Assembly (NCBI GenBank): GCA_036785705.1
Contig: JAWUZG010000051.1
Coordinates: forward strand, 16,768,501-16,832,500
DNA: 64,000 nucleotides
DNA from: Acanthornis magna
Lineage: Eukaryota; Chordata; Aves; Passeriformes; Acanthizidae
Reading direction: 5' to 3'
Shown here: positions 45,132-55,245 of the stretch, piece after piece
Position numbering within the stretch: position 1 is the stretch's first letter
Layout of the letters: every line of letters starts with the position of its first letter
Translations under genes and position numbers: made by a program
The notes under the pieces: generated by a model
Databases searched by the model: none
What the model was told of the DNA's origin: nothing
The model's input: the letters and a program-made list of their open reading frames with translations, nothing else

Positions 45132-46118
45132 TCATCTTCGTTTGTTCCCAGCCTTGGCCTGCTTCTGTCCACCACTAGGGTTTGCCTGAGCAAGTGACAG
45201 AAACGCAGCCAAAGCAGGCTTCTTTGGGCTCTGTAATCCCACCTTGAAGCGAGCCTCCACCATCTGTGCAACGGTAGGGTCCCCTTGCAGTGCATCTATA
45301 ATTTTTTTACATTCTTTGTTGGCATTGTCTTTTGCCAATTGTTTGCTCAATACCTGTCTTAATGTATCATCTTGCACCTGTTTCTCCAATGCTGTGGCTA
45401 ATTTTTCCACAAAGGGTAAGAGAGGTTCAGATTGCCCCTGCAATATCTTAGAATACCGTATTTTTGGTTCTGCCATGTCAATTGTTTTAATAATAGAACC
45501 TACACCTATTTTTTGGGCCTGTTCCAAGAGTTGAGGGTCCCATCTGGCTTGGAGGTCAGGGTTGTCATGTGGGTTAATACCCATCAGAACATCCAACCCA
45601 GCTCCACATCTAGGGTTACCAAGAGGCAAATGCATGTTCTCTTCTGCGTACTTTTCAGCCATTTTCCTCCAATTATTCTCAAAAACTGCAAATTGCACAG
45701 GTTGGAAGAGAACTTGGGCCAGGTGCCTAATGTCAAATGGTGCCAACAGACTGGTATTCAGTACTCTAATAATTTGCATAACTTCAGGAGACCCAAGCCC
45801 ATACTGTGCTATCTTAGTTTGTAAATCCTGGACCACTTTCCAAGCTATAACTTCATGTCTATCCACCTGGCCTGAGTTCGGGGCTGCTTTAAATACCGGG
45901 AAGGCTTGAGCATCCCCTTGCAGGGTGTTAATATCACCCTGAGCTACTGGCCCACCTTCTGGGGGCACTGTAGCTGTCACCTGAGTCTCCATGGATTCTG
46001 GTAGTGGCTGTGGCATCCCTATTCTTTCTGAGAGGTTCCAATCTCCCGCCTCTAGGGCTCCTAACTTGACATATTCCCATAATTTCTTAAGTTTCTGGGT
46101 TTCAATGTTATTGAACAA
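45132..46118 (-). pseudogene. ERV-A gag capsid region, 328-codon open frame
   Basis: This is the longest intact stretch of ERV-A. It includes DVIAWKVVQDLQTKIAQYGL (capsid N-terminal domain), FAVFENNWRKMAEKYAEENM, ADLQARWDPQ-like helices, and ILQGQSEPLLPFVEKL, a major-homology-type region. It ends with a basic tail and TGA just before the zinc knuckle. Identity to ERV-B gag looks only about 65-70%. Confidence 0.9.
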
Positions 46119-47277
46119 TCTGGAAGAATCCAGGGATGGGTCTGTAACAGACGCTTTTTTCTTCTCGTCGCCACTGCTGATTTTCGCCCTCGCACCAAAG
46201 TGTTGTCAACCTCACTTTCAGAATCCTCCATTTGTGGTTCATCTGCTGCTCCTATTACAAAAGATGGAACTTGTGCAGGCACAGGCGATGTGTTGGGAGG
46301 GAAGATGTCAATAGAAGTCAGGCTGGGAGGTGAAGAAGACAGGGGTGTAGCTTGCATATCTTCTAAGTCCTCAGATTGCAACGGCTGAGAGGATACTATT
46401 GTGTCCGCAGTTGCTATGGTTACAACATCTGCATTCACGGCAGGGCACCTCACATCTGCCTGCCGAGCTGCCAGGGACACGTTTCTGGTTTCAGACAGCC
46501 AGGGGCGGCAGCTCTCTGTGTTAAAGCTTCCAGCACTGCTAGAAGCATCTCAGACATTTCTGCAAGCTGCTGCGATATATATCTCGGAGGCTCAGTCGAA
46601 CAAACGAACTGTGGGGCCTCGGCCGCCCGTGCAGGGTCTCCCGGCACTGCAGCTGCCGGGACTGAGGTGGGGACCATCGATGCCGAATCTGGCAGGATCG
46701 GGACCGCGCCGGGCACAGGGCCCAGCGGGGGCCGGGAGTGTGCCCAGCGGAGCGCAATTTCATTCGCTCGTTGGGCTGTCAGTCCAGGTGTTCCACTTTT
46801 GTCAGTTGGCGCGGGGGAGGGCTGGGCTTGCATGGACTGAAGCGGGACGGGATTTGCCGCCCCGTCTCCCTGTCCAGCCATCGCTGTGACATCAGCCTGC
46901 ACCAGAAGGAAGCCCGGCCGTAGCAGCCTGGGGGACCTGGCAGCCACCTCTGGCGGTATTGGGGGGGGACTTGAACCGCGCACCGCTGCCGCATGGCGCA
47001 TTTGCTCTTGGCTCATGTGTTCCGCGAGGACCTCTGCTGGGGTCAGGTAAGTCTGCGGTGTATATTCCAATGGAAATATATACCTATGCTGGGAGCTTCC
47101 ATGTGTCTCGGGTTAGGGGTAGGGCCTCCGGGGCCAATGGCCGCTTAGCAGAAGCCATGACTCAAGATAAGAATGAGCATTTTCTTGGTCAAAATCTGAC
47201 CCCTCTTCCCTCAATAAATCCAAAATCTTTCTCCACGTACGGCACAAACGTATGGCTTTAAGATTCCCAAAGGAAAT
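46061..47277 (-). pseudogene. ERV-A gag, matrix end and spacer domains
   Basis: Frames 47270-47113, 47070-46450 and 46480-46061 join through shifts. The first continues the matrix domain interrupted by ERV-B (KAIRLCRTWRKILDLL). The second is Pro/Ala-rich. The third is acidic, then basic (RRKKRLLQTHPW), matching RRQKRLLQTHLW in ERV-B. Confidence 0.8.
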
Positions 47278-47556
47278 TGTGGCTTTTGAGTCCCCGAGGA
47301 TGCAGGGGCTGGCAGAGAGAATTAAAGCAGATGAACCCAAGATGGCGAAAGGGAAACTTTATTTACAAGAAAATTCTTTTATATCCATTAATATTCTAGC
47401 AACTATTGGCCAGCAAAGAATCCACCTCCTAAAACCATTGGTCACAGCTAAATAACATCTAATACCAAACACAGAGATAAAGAAAGTAAAAGAATGCAGC
47501 TTATCTCTGTTCTCTCTGAGAAAGAACAGAAAGAGTTCTAAAACAGTGCAACTACA
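47278..47556 (-). repeat. ERV-B 3' LTR
   Basis: Minus strand TGTAGTTGCACTG ... CTCAAAAGCCACA. AATAAA (about 47361 on the minus strand) is followed by the R/U5 part. Confidence 0.95.
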
Positions 47557-47570
47557 ATTTCCCCTTTTTG
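47557..47570 (-). promoter_or_regulatory. Polypurine tract of ERV-B
   Basis: Minus-strand CAAAAAGGGGAAAT directly precedes the 3' LTR. Confidence 0.85.
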
Positions 47571-48078
47571 TTTTAAAAAAGAAAAGCAAAACAAAGGTAT
47601 TGCTTGCGGTCCCCGTTAGTTCCCTAAGAAGGGAAAATGAGCTCAGCATGAAGGATCTGCTTGGCAGTGGCCAGCTACCAAGAAGATCCAGAATTAAATA
47701 CTGATAAGGGATCTGCCAGTGGTGGCCAGCCACTGACAGGGCCCAAACCAGCTGCTGATTAAAGGTGGACAGGGAGACTTTCAAGCAATGCCATAAACGA
47801 TGCATCTATCAAAACTTAGTTCTACTGAAAATTCATAATTTTCTGACTCCATAAAAAAAGGTAAAAATTCAGTCTCTGCTTGTAGAAGGACCATCTGCCT
47901 GATGGTCAGTGTCTTGGTCATTGTTTTGAGGTCACTGGTTCTGCTTCTGAAGTCGCAGATCAGGACGAATGCATCTCGCAGGCAGCCACTGCACTCCAGT
48001 ATCTGTGGAAATGCAAGCATACCCATGACCCCAAGTAATAAGCTCATGCGGGCCTTCCCAGACATTAGTAAGCAGGTT
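47571..48078 (-). pseudogene. Residual region between integrase and 3' LTR of ERV-B (env lost)
   Basis: Short frame 48065-47781 has a hydrophobic start and cysteines (LECSGCLRDAFVLICDF). It matches 40657-41199 in ERV-A. No SU/TM architecture is visible. Confidence 0.6.
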
Positions 48079-48906
48079 TCATATCCAAACCTTCACCCGG
48101 GGCAAGCGCGACTCGCCCGATGACTGCAATGAGAGAAAATGGTTCAAAATCACAGGATTATTCAAATTTGGTGGCACTGTGAGATGATTAATTGTATACA
48201 AGGCTTTTTCCAGCCAGCTCTGTGATGATTCCCCATGCATTCCCCCTTTTTGTTTTTCCAGAACGCGCTTCAGAGTACCATGCGCACGTTCCACAATCGC
48301 CTGACCAGTAAGGGAATGTGGAATACCAAATTTATGGTCCACACCCCATAGGTGCAAGAACTGCTGCGTCTTCTGCGAGGCGTAGGCAGGGCCATTGTCG
48401 GTTTTCATGGCAGATGGCACGCCCAAGATCGAGAAGGCCAATTTCCAATGGGCAATGACATCACGACCCTTTTCTCCAGTATGAGCAGTTGCCCACATGG
48501 CTGAGGAGAAGGTGTCAATAGACACATGCACATACTTAAATCGGCCAAATTCAGGGATGTGGGTCACATCCGTCTGCCAAAGCTGCAGGGCCTTTAGGCC
48601 TCTGGGGTTTACCCCTGGTGGCAGAGGTGCAGCGACTCCGTGGCAATCAGCACAAGCCCTGACAATGTCACGAGCCAAGGTTGGCATCAATTGGAACTGC
48701 TTCTGCTGAGTATGTGCACTCTGGTGGAAGAAATGATGGGAAGCTTTGGCTTGTGCAATTTTGTCAGGCTGAGGTGCCATCCATGCAGGATTAGCTAGCC
48801 TATCAGCCCTGGCATTGCCTTCTGTTATAAAACCTAGTAATTTGGTGTGGCTTTGAATGTGCAAAATGTAATATGGGTGTGTTCGAGCCTGAATTGCATT
48901 CCACAA
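48079..48906 (-). pseudogene. ERV-B RNase H end and integrase, 275-codon open frame
   Basis: The frame begins just after a TGA and includes the last RNase H Asp (GNARAD), then integrase: an H/C zinc domain ending CADC, QTDVTHIPEF (first Asp), KTDNGPAY (second Asp) and QAIVERAHGTLK (Glu). All three catalytic acids are kept. The C-terminal part (WLEKALYTINHLTVPPNLNN) is open to the end at VKVWI. It is the best-preserved enzyme of the pair, but it cannot be made as part of Pol because of the upstream stops. Confidence 0.92.
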
Positions 48907-48912
48907 AGCTTG

Positions 48913-50604
48913 TCATAATGAAAACAGAGCTACATTATTGACTTCCTTTAGAAGTGAACAATCTAGACATTTGGTTATGTCTGCTACATAAGCAGAATCT
49001 GTGACCAAATTCAAAGGCACCTGAGAGAACCGCTGAAAGGCCAAGGCGACGGCCTTCAGTTCAACCAGTTGGGCAGAGCCTGACTCATGGCTTTTCAGCA
49101 CCTGCCACTCAGACCCCTCCTTCCAGGTAACAATGGCCTTTCCTGTTTTTCCCGAACCATCTGTAAAGACGGTGGGTCCGTGCACTGGCACCCGACTGTT
49201 CTTTGGCCGCAAGGCAAGGCTGGTTGAATTTGCCAATTGTAACAATTTGTGACTGGGCAGGTGATAAGCAATCTGCCCTGAAAAGTTCTGCAGTGCACTT
49301 TGCAAAGGAGCGCTGTTCGCAAGGCTTCATTCAAAGATGTCCCTTGTAATTGGGACAATGATGGTCGCAGGATCTGCAGCTAACAACTGCAGACACCGAT
49401 GACGACATTTGATTATCAAACACACGACCAATTCAAACAATGTGGGTGCTGTCTTTTTTGGCTGATGGGGCAGAAAGACCCATTCCAAAACGTGCAGAGG
49501 ATCGGCCCATTGTTTGTTCCATTGGCTGATGATACCTGTGGGATGGAGATCTGGAGCAGTAATGAAAACAGTGATATCAATAGAGGGATCTACTCAATAA
49601 ACCTGACGAGCAGAAACAGCTTGTTGCACCTCGTTCAGCACTCGTCGCACTTCAGGGGTCAATTTTCGAGGTGAATTCAGATCAGGGTCCCCCTTTAAAA
49701 TATTAAAGAGCGGGGAAAGTTGCGTGGCGGTTAGTCCTAAATAAGGACATAACCAATTAATGGCACCAAGCAATTTCTGGGCATAGTTTAGAGTTTTGAT
49801 AGTGTCTGAGAATTGCACCTCTTGGTGTTGTACAGTTTGATCCAAAATTTTGACTCCCAAATATTTCCAAGGAGGCTGTTGTTGAACCTTGTCTGGGGCC
49901 ACTTGCAACCCCTAGGAGTGCAGGGCAGCAAGCAGTCGAGGCTGTAACCTCTACAACTCATCCTGGGCGGATGCTACCACCAGGATATCATCCATATAAT
50001 GGTAGCAGAGTGCCTTAGGAAACTGCTTGTGGATGCCAGACAAAGCCTGAGCGACATACCATTGACAGATTGTCAGGCTATTTTTCATACCCTGAGGTAA
50101 CACTTTCCATTGAAATCTCTTTACAGGCTCTGCATTGTTAATTGCAGGCACTGTAAAGGCAAATTTTGGTCTGTCGTTGGGGTGCAAAGGAATTGTGAAA
50201 AAACAATCTTTCAAATCAATGATCAGAATTTCCCACTTTGTGGGGATCATTGTGGGTGAGAGCATACCAGGCTGCAAGGCTCCCATACTTTCCATCACTG
50301 CATTAACTTTCCGAAGGTTTTGCAGCAATCTCCATTTCCCTGATTTTTTCTTAACTACACAGACGGGGGTATTCCAGGGACTGGTAGAAGGCTCAATGTG
50401 TCCCTGTTGCAATTGTTCCTGAACCAGCTGACAAAGGGCGACTAATTTCTCTTCGGGCAAGGGCCACTGTGGTACCCATACGGGTGTTTCAGTCAGCCAT
50501 CGCAAGGATAGCGTGCGATACGATGCGCCCTTGCTCACAGTGACCCCTATTAAAAATTTGTTCCAATCTGAATGCCCCATGATGCCCACACGTCCCTCCC
50601 CCAA
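48913..50604 (-). pseudogene. ERV-B reverse transcriptase and RNase H
   Basis: RT frame 50604-49951 (217 codons) contains [33 protein letters not shown] (first catalytic Asp), LPQGMKNS and [11 protein letters not shown]. The rest follows in the same frame, 49908-49594 and 49305-48913, separated by TAG after AQDEL, TAG near 49911, TGA after RQVY and TGA before 48906. RNase H has TDGSGKTGKA, the Glu in LVELKAVALA and TDSAYVAD. Near-identical to ERV-A over this whole region. Confidence 0.93.
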
Positions 50605-51380
50605 AGGTTAAGTGGGTCCGAAGTAACATAGGGCGGGATTACAGCTGTGTGACCCTCCGGGTCTTTCACCAACACAGGCCGTTCGCTTAAGTGGCTCTGT
50701 GTGGTTCCTCCTAGTCCCGCAAGAGCTGACCTCACAGGTGCTAGAGGCCATGTAGAAGGCCATGAAGAGGAGGAAAGAATTGTTACATCGGCACCTGTGT
50801 CTATCAAACATCGAAGTCGAATTTGACGTGGGCGGGCTTTTGGCAGGATCAGAGTGCACATCAGCTGTGGTTTCTGATTAGAGATGTCTGCGGCCCAGCA
50901 GATCTGCGGAAGGTCTGGAATCCCAGCGTCACTGCTTCCGCATACTTGCTGCTCTGCCCTGGGAACAGGAGACTCAAAAGGCACTAAATGAGCAATGAGA
51001 GTTTTCTCAGGGATTGTGACAGGGGGTCTTGGTGTGGAAGCCATAGCATGGATCTGGCCCACAGAATCCCCATCTATAACTTCTGGATGAACAAAGATTC
51101 CTTGGTGGGTGACCTCAGGTCTCCCCACCAGGAGAGCACCATACCCTGGGCTCAGGGGTTCGTGCACATTCAAGGGAACTCTGTGAATGCTACCAGAGTT
51201 TAGGACGACTGTCCTGGCTGTGTAGACATCAACCTGGGCTGGCCCTTGGTTGCCGTCTCCACACTGGCCGAATGGGCTGGTGCTGGCGACATTGGCCCGG
51301 GCTGGCCCTGGGGTGCCACACTGACTGGATAAGCCAGTGTTTGCAGCCTGTTTTGGGGGAATGTTCGGGATGGAGGGCAA
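50550..51380 (-). pseudogene. ERV-B dUTPase-protease, 276-codon open frame
   Basis: A Pro/Gln-rich start is followed by a dUTPase region (GIFVHPEVIDGDSVGQIHAM, VTIPEKTLIAHLV), then protease with LIDTGADVTILSSSSW and a GRDVWASWG end. It is open throughout and overlaps gag upstream and pol downstream, each in a -1 relation. The DTG active site is intact. Identity to ERV-A here looks about 80%, between the gag and pol values. Confidence 0.9.
50553..50559 (-). promoter_or_regulatory. Pro-pol -1 frameshift slippery site of ERV-B
   Basis: Minus-strand A AAT TTT is followed at once by TAA, closing the protease frame. Slipping back one base gives AAA TTT TTA, which enters the pol frame ([11 protein letters not shown]). 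The same heptamer, followed by TGA, is at 43620-43626 in ERV-A. This fits the X XXY YYZ rule for retroviral frameshifting. Confidence 0.75.
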
Positions 51381-51571
51381 GTCCCCCGTTTTGCACCTTC
51401 CTTCTCGTTTCCGGACAAAGGTCGGCCATCTACATGGTATCTAGTTCTGCAATAATTCGCAGAATGCCCTGGTCTATCACACCTCTTGCACCGGGAAAGT
51501 CCCTGCATTTCCCTTTTTCTGTGATTTAGATCATCTTCATTTGTTCCCAGGCTTGGACCGCTTCTGCCCAC
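51200..51571 (-). pseudogene. ERV-B nucleocapsid
   Basis: CKRCDRPGHSANYC is a CX2CX4HX4C zinc knuckle followed by a Pro/Gln-rich tail. The frame is -1 relative to protease, as expected for a gag-pro junction, but a local indel near 51740 puts the upstream 200 bp in another frame. Confidence 0.85.
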
Positions 51572-54160
51572 CGCCGGGGTTTGCCTGACCAGGTGACAGA
51601 AACGCAGCCAAAGCAGGCTTCTTTGAGCTTCGTGGTGTCACCTGGGAGCAAGCCTCAGCCATCTGTGCAGTGGTGACATCGCCTTGCAATTGTATAATTC
51701 TCTTGCAGTCTTCGTTGGCTCTCGCCAGTTGCTGCACAACACTCTCACAGTCTCATCTTCTACTTGTTTTTCCAAAGCTGCGGCTAGCCTTTCAATGAAG
51801 GAGAGAAATGATTCAGATGCCCCCTGTCGTATCATAGTATATGATGCCTTTTGGTCTGCCATATTGAATGTCTTAAGAAGGGCACTGAAGCCGAGTTTTT
51901 GAGCCTGCTCCAATATTTCGGGATCCCATCTGGCCTGCAGGTCAGGATTGTCGTAGGGTTTAAGTCCCATCAGAGCTTTCACTCCAGCCCCCTGCCTAGG
52001 GCTGGCAGGAGGTAAATGCATATTTTCTTCTGCAGCCCTCTGAGCGGCCTGTCTCCAGTTATTTTCAAAAACTGCAAATTGCATTGGGTGAAGCAGAACT
52101 TGGCCCAAGTGCCTGATATCGTAAGGTGCCAACGGGTCACTGTTCACTGCCCGAAGAAGTAGCATGACTTCAGGAGAGCCAAGCCCATATTTTGCCACCT
52201 TGGTCTGTAGATCCTGGACCACCTTCCAAGCAATAACGTCATGGTGATCTGTTTGGCCTGAGTTCGGGAGTGCTTTGAACACTGGAAAGGCTTGAACATT
52301 CCCTTGCTAGTGTCACCCTGGGCCATGGGCCCACCTGCTGAAGGCACTACAGCTGTCACCTCAGCGTCCATTGCGTCTGGCAGAGGTTGAGGCACCCCCA
52401 TCTGTGCCAACAGATCCCAATTCCCTGCGTTCAAAGCTGCTAATTTGACACAGTCCCAATATTTTCTTGAATTTCGTGTTTTTAAGGTAATTGAACATCC
52501 GCGGTTTATCCACAGATGGGTCTGCAGCAGCCTCTTTTGTCTCCTCTGTGTTACCTCTCTCTTCTTCCCACGGCCAGAGAGGCTGTCTAAGTCAGTATCT
52601 GAATCATCCATGCGGGCCTCATCCCCCACCCCTATCACAAAGGATGGAGGCTTGTTGAGTACGGGCATTGGCTGGGGACAGAGGACCTCCACAGAGGGCA
52701 TGCTCTGGGGAACGGAGGGGCATGGGACAGCATCTACACCTTCGGGGTCAGAAGAAGGCACAGAGTGCATGGATCCTGCATGTTCTGTTACTATGGTAAC
52801 CAAGCCATGACTGTCCGGAGGACGCCAGTCACTCAGAGAAACAGCCCTGGAATCAGACGACTGCCTGTCAAGCCTGCTTTGACGAGTAACATCCAGTAAT
52901 TCCAAAAGTGTACCAGAAATGCCTTCAAATCTCTGTGAAATACGATCCAAAATGACAGGGAACACATCCATTCTGTCCAAAACACGCTCCAAGGAGGCAG
53001 GAATGAGATCGATCCTTTGAAAGATACGATCCAGAATCTCAGCCGGCATGCAGGGGTTAAACATGGCATTCCGAGCCGCGGCACCACCGCTGCGCTGCAG
53101 GGACCACCCCCCAGGGGCCAGTCCGGGTCCAGTCCCGCGCCCTCTGGCCATGCGGGGCTGGGGCTGGGGCCGGCCGCCTCTGCCGCTCTGGGGGGGAAAA
53201 CAAACCCCCATGGAACTGGCGGTTGCTGCTCAATATGGGGCAGGGCGGACGCGGCAGCGGCAGATTCGAGCAGCGCGCGGCCCCCCCTGCGCCTACCAGC
53301 GTCTGCGCCTGCACAGTGGCGGCGCATGGCGCATGGCGCATGCTCCCAGCATCTCCCAGCTGCTCCTCTGTTTGGCACCCCGCCGCAGCAGTTGGGACCC
53401 GCCCGGCAGCACCGGGCTGCCCAGGCGGGGCCGGCCGTGCCGCCCGGACCGGCGTCCGCACAGCAAAGCGGACGGGCGGGGGCTGCCTGGCCCCTGCCGG
53501 CTCTGAGGTGGCGCCGCCACGCGGTGCCGCACGGGGGGTGTCGGCGGCGGCCGCCGGCGCCTGTGGGATGACGTCGTCATCTGAGGACTCTGAGGCGGCA
53601 CTGGAATCACGCACAGGGCCGCCCCCCGCCCTTGGGGGAGCGGGCAGGGGAATCTCTCCCTCGCCAGAAGCCGGAGCGGCCCCTTCCGCTCCAGCCACCT
53701 TCTCTCGGGCTAGGAACTCTGGCAAGGCCTCCTGCGGTGTGGGGTACTTCCGCGGCTTATAGTCTTTTGGCGAGAGGTATCTCCCAGGCGCCTCACGGGG
53801 AGGGGCGAACCTGTCAGTCTTGGAACTGCAGGGGGGAGATGGGGGGGTCGAACGTAAGGGAGAGATGACTTCTCCAAACCCGGGGGCTTCATTCTTTAAG
53901 AAATCTAGGACCTGTCTCCAGACGGGGCACAGACGAATCGTATCAAAAGAATCAAAAGAAAACTCCACCCGCAAAAGATCCCCGAACCGAAGCCACGCCC
54001 TAAATGTCGGGAGCTCGCGGGAAATATTAAAATGTCCTTTCCTTTGAAACCATGATAATAATTCACCAAGCAATTCATCAGTGATCTTAGCTCGGACAGG
54101 GCCCCCTGCGTCCTGGCCGGGGTCCAAGGGAGCCCCAGAGGCTTCAGCTGCATCTTGCAT
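51572..54160 (-). pseudogene. ERV-B gag, matrix to capsid
   Basis: It starts at ATG 54158-54160 (MQDAAEASGAP). Matrix helices include LLGELLSWFQRKGHFNI and RLCPVWRQVLDFLK. Frame 54160-53057 runs into a Pro/Ala-rich, very GC-rich spacer (53100-53700); frame 53211-52144 has a heptad-like ILDRIFQRIDLIPASLERVL repeat region and a basic block; frame 52282-51638 is capsid with a major-homology-type MIRQGASESFLSFIERLAAA. Frameshifts lie near 53100, 52260 and 51740. Confidence 0.88.
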
Positions 54161-54231
54161 GGCGTCCCCAAAACTCGGGAGGGCAGGAGGGGAAAGAAGG
54201 TGGGTAGGGAGGGCTCTTCCTACCTCAAGAA

Positions 54232-54249
54232 CGCACGCCGGTGTCACCA
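54232..54249 (-). promoter_or_regulatory. tRNA-Trp type primer-binding site of ERV-B
   Basis: Minus-strand TGGTGACACCGGCGTGCG lies two bases after the 5' LTR. It resembles the tRNA-Trp site of alpharetroviruses with a few changes. Confidence 0.75.
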
Positions 54250-54251
54250 AA

Positions 54252-54530
54252 TGCGGCTTTTGAGTCCCTGAGGATGCAGGGGCTGGCAGAGAGAATTAAA
54301 GCAGATGAACCCAAGATGGTGAAAGGGAAACTTTATTTACAAGAAAATTCTTTTATATCCATTAATATTCTAGCAACTATTGGTCAGCAAAGAATCCACC
54401 TCCTAAAACCATTGGTCGCAGCTAAATAACACCTAATACCAAACACAGAGATAAAGAAAGTAAAAGAATGCAGCTTATCTCTGTTCTCTCTGAGAAAGAA
54501 CAGAAAGAGTTCTAAAACAGTACAACTACA
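54252..54530 (-). repeat. ERV-B 5' LTR
   Basis: Minus strand TGTAGTTGTACTG ... CTCAAAAGCCGCA, 279 bp, paired with 47278-47556. Confidence 0.95.
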
Positions 54531-54734
54531 GGAAATTTCAAACCAGAGCTCATCCCCAAGGCACAGCCACATTTCAAAGTTTGGAATTGCTTGTCAGATT
54601 TTGGGGTACCCCTTCCTTTCAAACCAGATCAAAAGGTCTCTGACTAACTGATCAGAAATCCTGGCTCGGATGGGAGCCCAGACGTCCTGCTGGGACGGCG
54701 ATGGTGCATGAGAGTCCACAGCCACCCCCTCCAT
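54531..54734 (-). pseudogene. ERV-A gag N-terminus (severed by ERV-B)
   Basis: ATG at 54732-54734 starts MEGVAVDSHAPSPSQQDVWA; then LVRDLLIWFERKGYPKI aligns to the ERV-B matrix. A TGA after KGYPKI interrupts it. The reading resumes on the other side of ERV-B at 47277. Confidence 0.85.
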
Positions 54735-54819
54735 GGTCTCCCCGTGACCCCGGGCATGTGGGGAGGGGCAAAAGGTGGGTAGGAGGGGCTTTTGGCATAC
54801 CTTGGAAACAAAGCGCAGC

Positions 54820-54837
54820 ACACGTCAGGGTTCTCCA
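54820..54837 (-). promoter_or_regulatory. Degenerate tRNA-Trp type primer-binding site of ERV-A
   Basis: Minus-strand TGGAGAACCCTGACGTGT, two bases after the LTR, resembles the tRNA-Trp site with several changes and a one-base insertion. Confidence 0.6.
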
Positions 54838-54839
54838 GA

Positions 54840-55101
54840 TGTTGCAGAGGTATTCATAGGTAATCAAGGCAGACGGGAGGCTGGTGGAAACAGCAAGAGA
54901 GATTTTATTATTTTTTCTTTTCTTATGTAGGCATTAAGGGTCTAGCAGTGATTGGTTTTCAGCCATCTACCCCCTAAGGGGATTGGCTGAATCTTTACAG
55001 CACCAAGTACCAAAACATAGATTAGTAAGAGCAAGAAGAATTCAGCTTATCTTTATTCCCCATGAGAAAGAAGAGAAAAACCTCAGAATAGTGTATCCAC
55101 A
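54840..55101 (-). repeat. ERV-A 5' LTR
   Basis: 262 bp, TG...CA, paired with 40381-40642. Confidence 0.93.
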
Positions 55102-55245
55102 GAGTGAAGAGGAGGGGATGGGGGGAACAGATTTCTGCTTTTGTTTTTTCTTTTTTTCTCACTTCTCTACTGTGTCATTGATTAGCAATAAATTCAATTG
55201 TTTTCCCCATGTTGAAGGAATCCCCCAGAGGCAAGGCAAAGACAG
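55102..55245 (+). repeat. ERVL-type LTR, 3' part (split by ERV-A)
   Basis: It continues the LTR from 40380 after the duplicated GAGTGA. Same path as 63655-64000, which holds the phrases GATTGGCAATAAG and CCATGTTGAAGGAATCCCCC. A short T-rich run (55140-55158) sits where the other copy has a 215-bp tetranucleotide repeat. Confidence 0.65.

Larger units (their letters stand above)
47278..54530 (-). mobile_element. ERV-B: betaretrovirus-like provirus nested in ERV-A gag
   Basis: Two 279-bp LTRs (47278-47556 and 54252-54530) are flanked by GGAAAT at 47272-47277 and 54531-54536. The outer flanks join to a continuous ERV-A matrix reading (WLCLGDELWFEIS then ISFGNLKAIRLC). LTRs differ at 7 of 279 positions by my count, all transitions (about 2.5%), half the ERV-A value, as expected for the younger insertion. 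Gag, dUTPase-protease, RT, RNase H and integrase are present; env is not. Stops and shifts make it inactive. Confidence 0.96.
40381..55101 (-). mobile_element. ERV-A: betaretrovirus-like provirus, interrupted by ERV-B and a solo LTR
   Basis: Two 262-bp LTRs (40381-40642 and 54840-55101) are flanked by the same 6 bp, GAGTGA, at 40375-40380 and 55102-55107. Between them on the minus strand are a primer site, gag (split by ERV-B at 47278-54530), dUTPase-protease, RT, RNase H and integrase, with no env ORF. The LTRs differ at 13 of 262 positions by my count, all transitions (about 5%). Class: ERV2-like, because of the protease-fused dUTPase and the -1 frameshift layout. It is inactive: many stops and shifts. 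Confidence 0.95.

Noticed and set aside
46401..46889. Plus-strand frames of 150-180 codons opposite ERV-A and ERV-B gag (also 53017-53762)
   Set aside because: Shadows of the GC-rich gag spacer on the other strand; no family features.
48497..48709. A plus-strand antisense gene within integrase, similar in both proviruses
   Set aside because: The similarity follows from the duplicated pol; the frame is short and has no start context or domain.
40381..55101. ERV-A and ERV-B as one tandem duplication of a provirus
   Set aside because: Two separate perfect target duplications, and ERV-A matrix continuing on the far side of ERV-B, show insertion, not tandem duplication.
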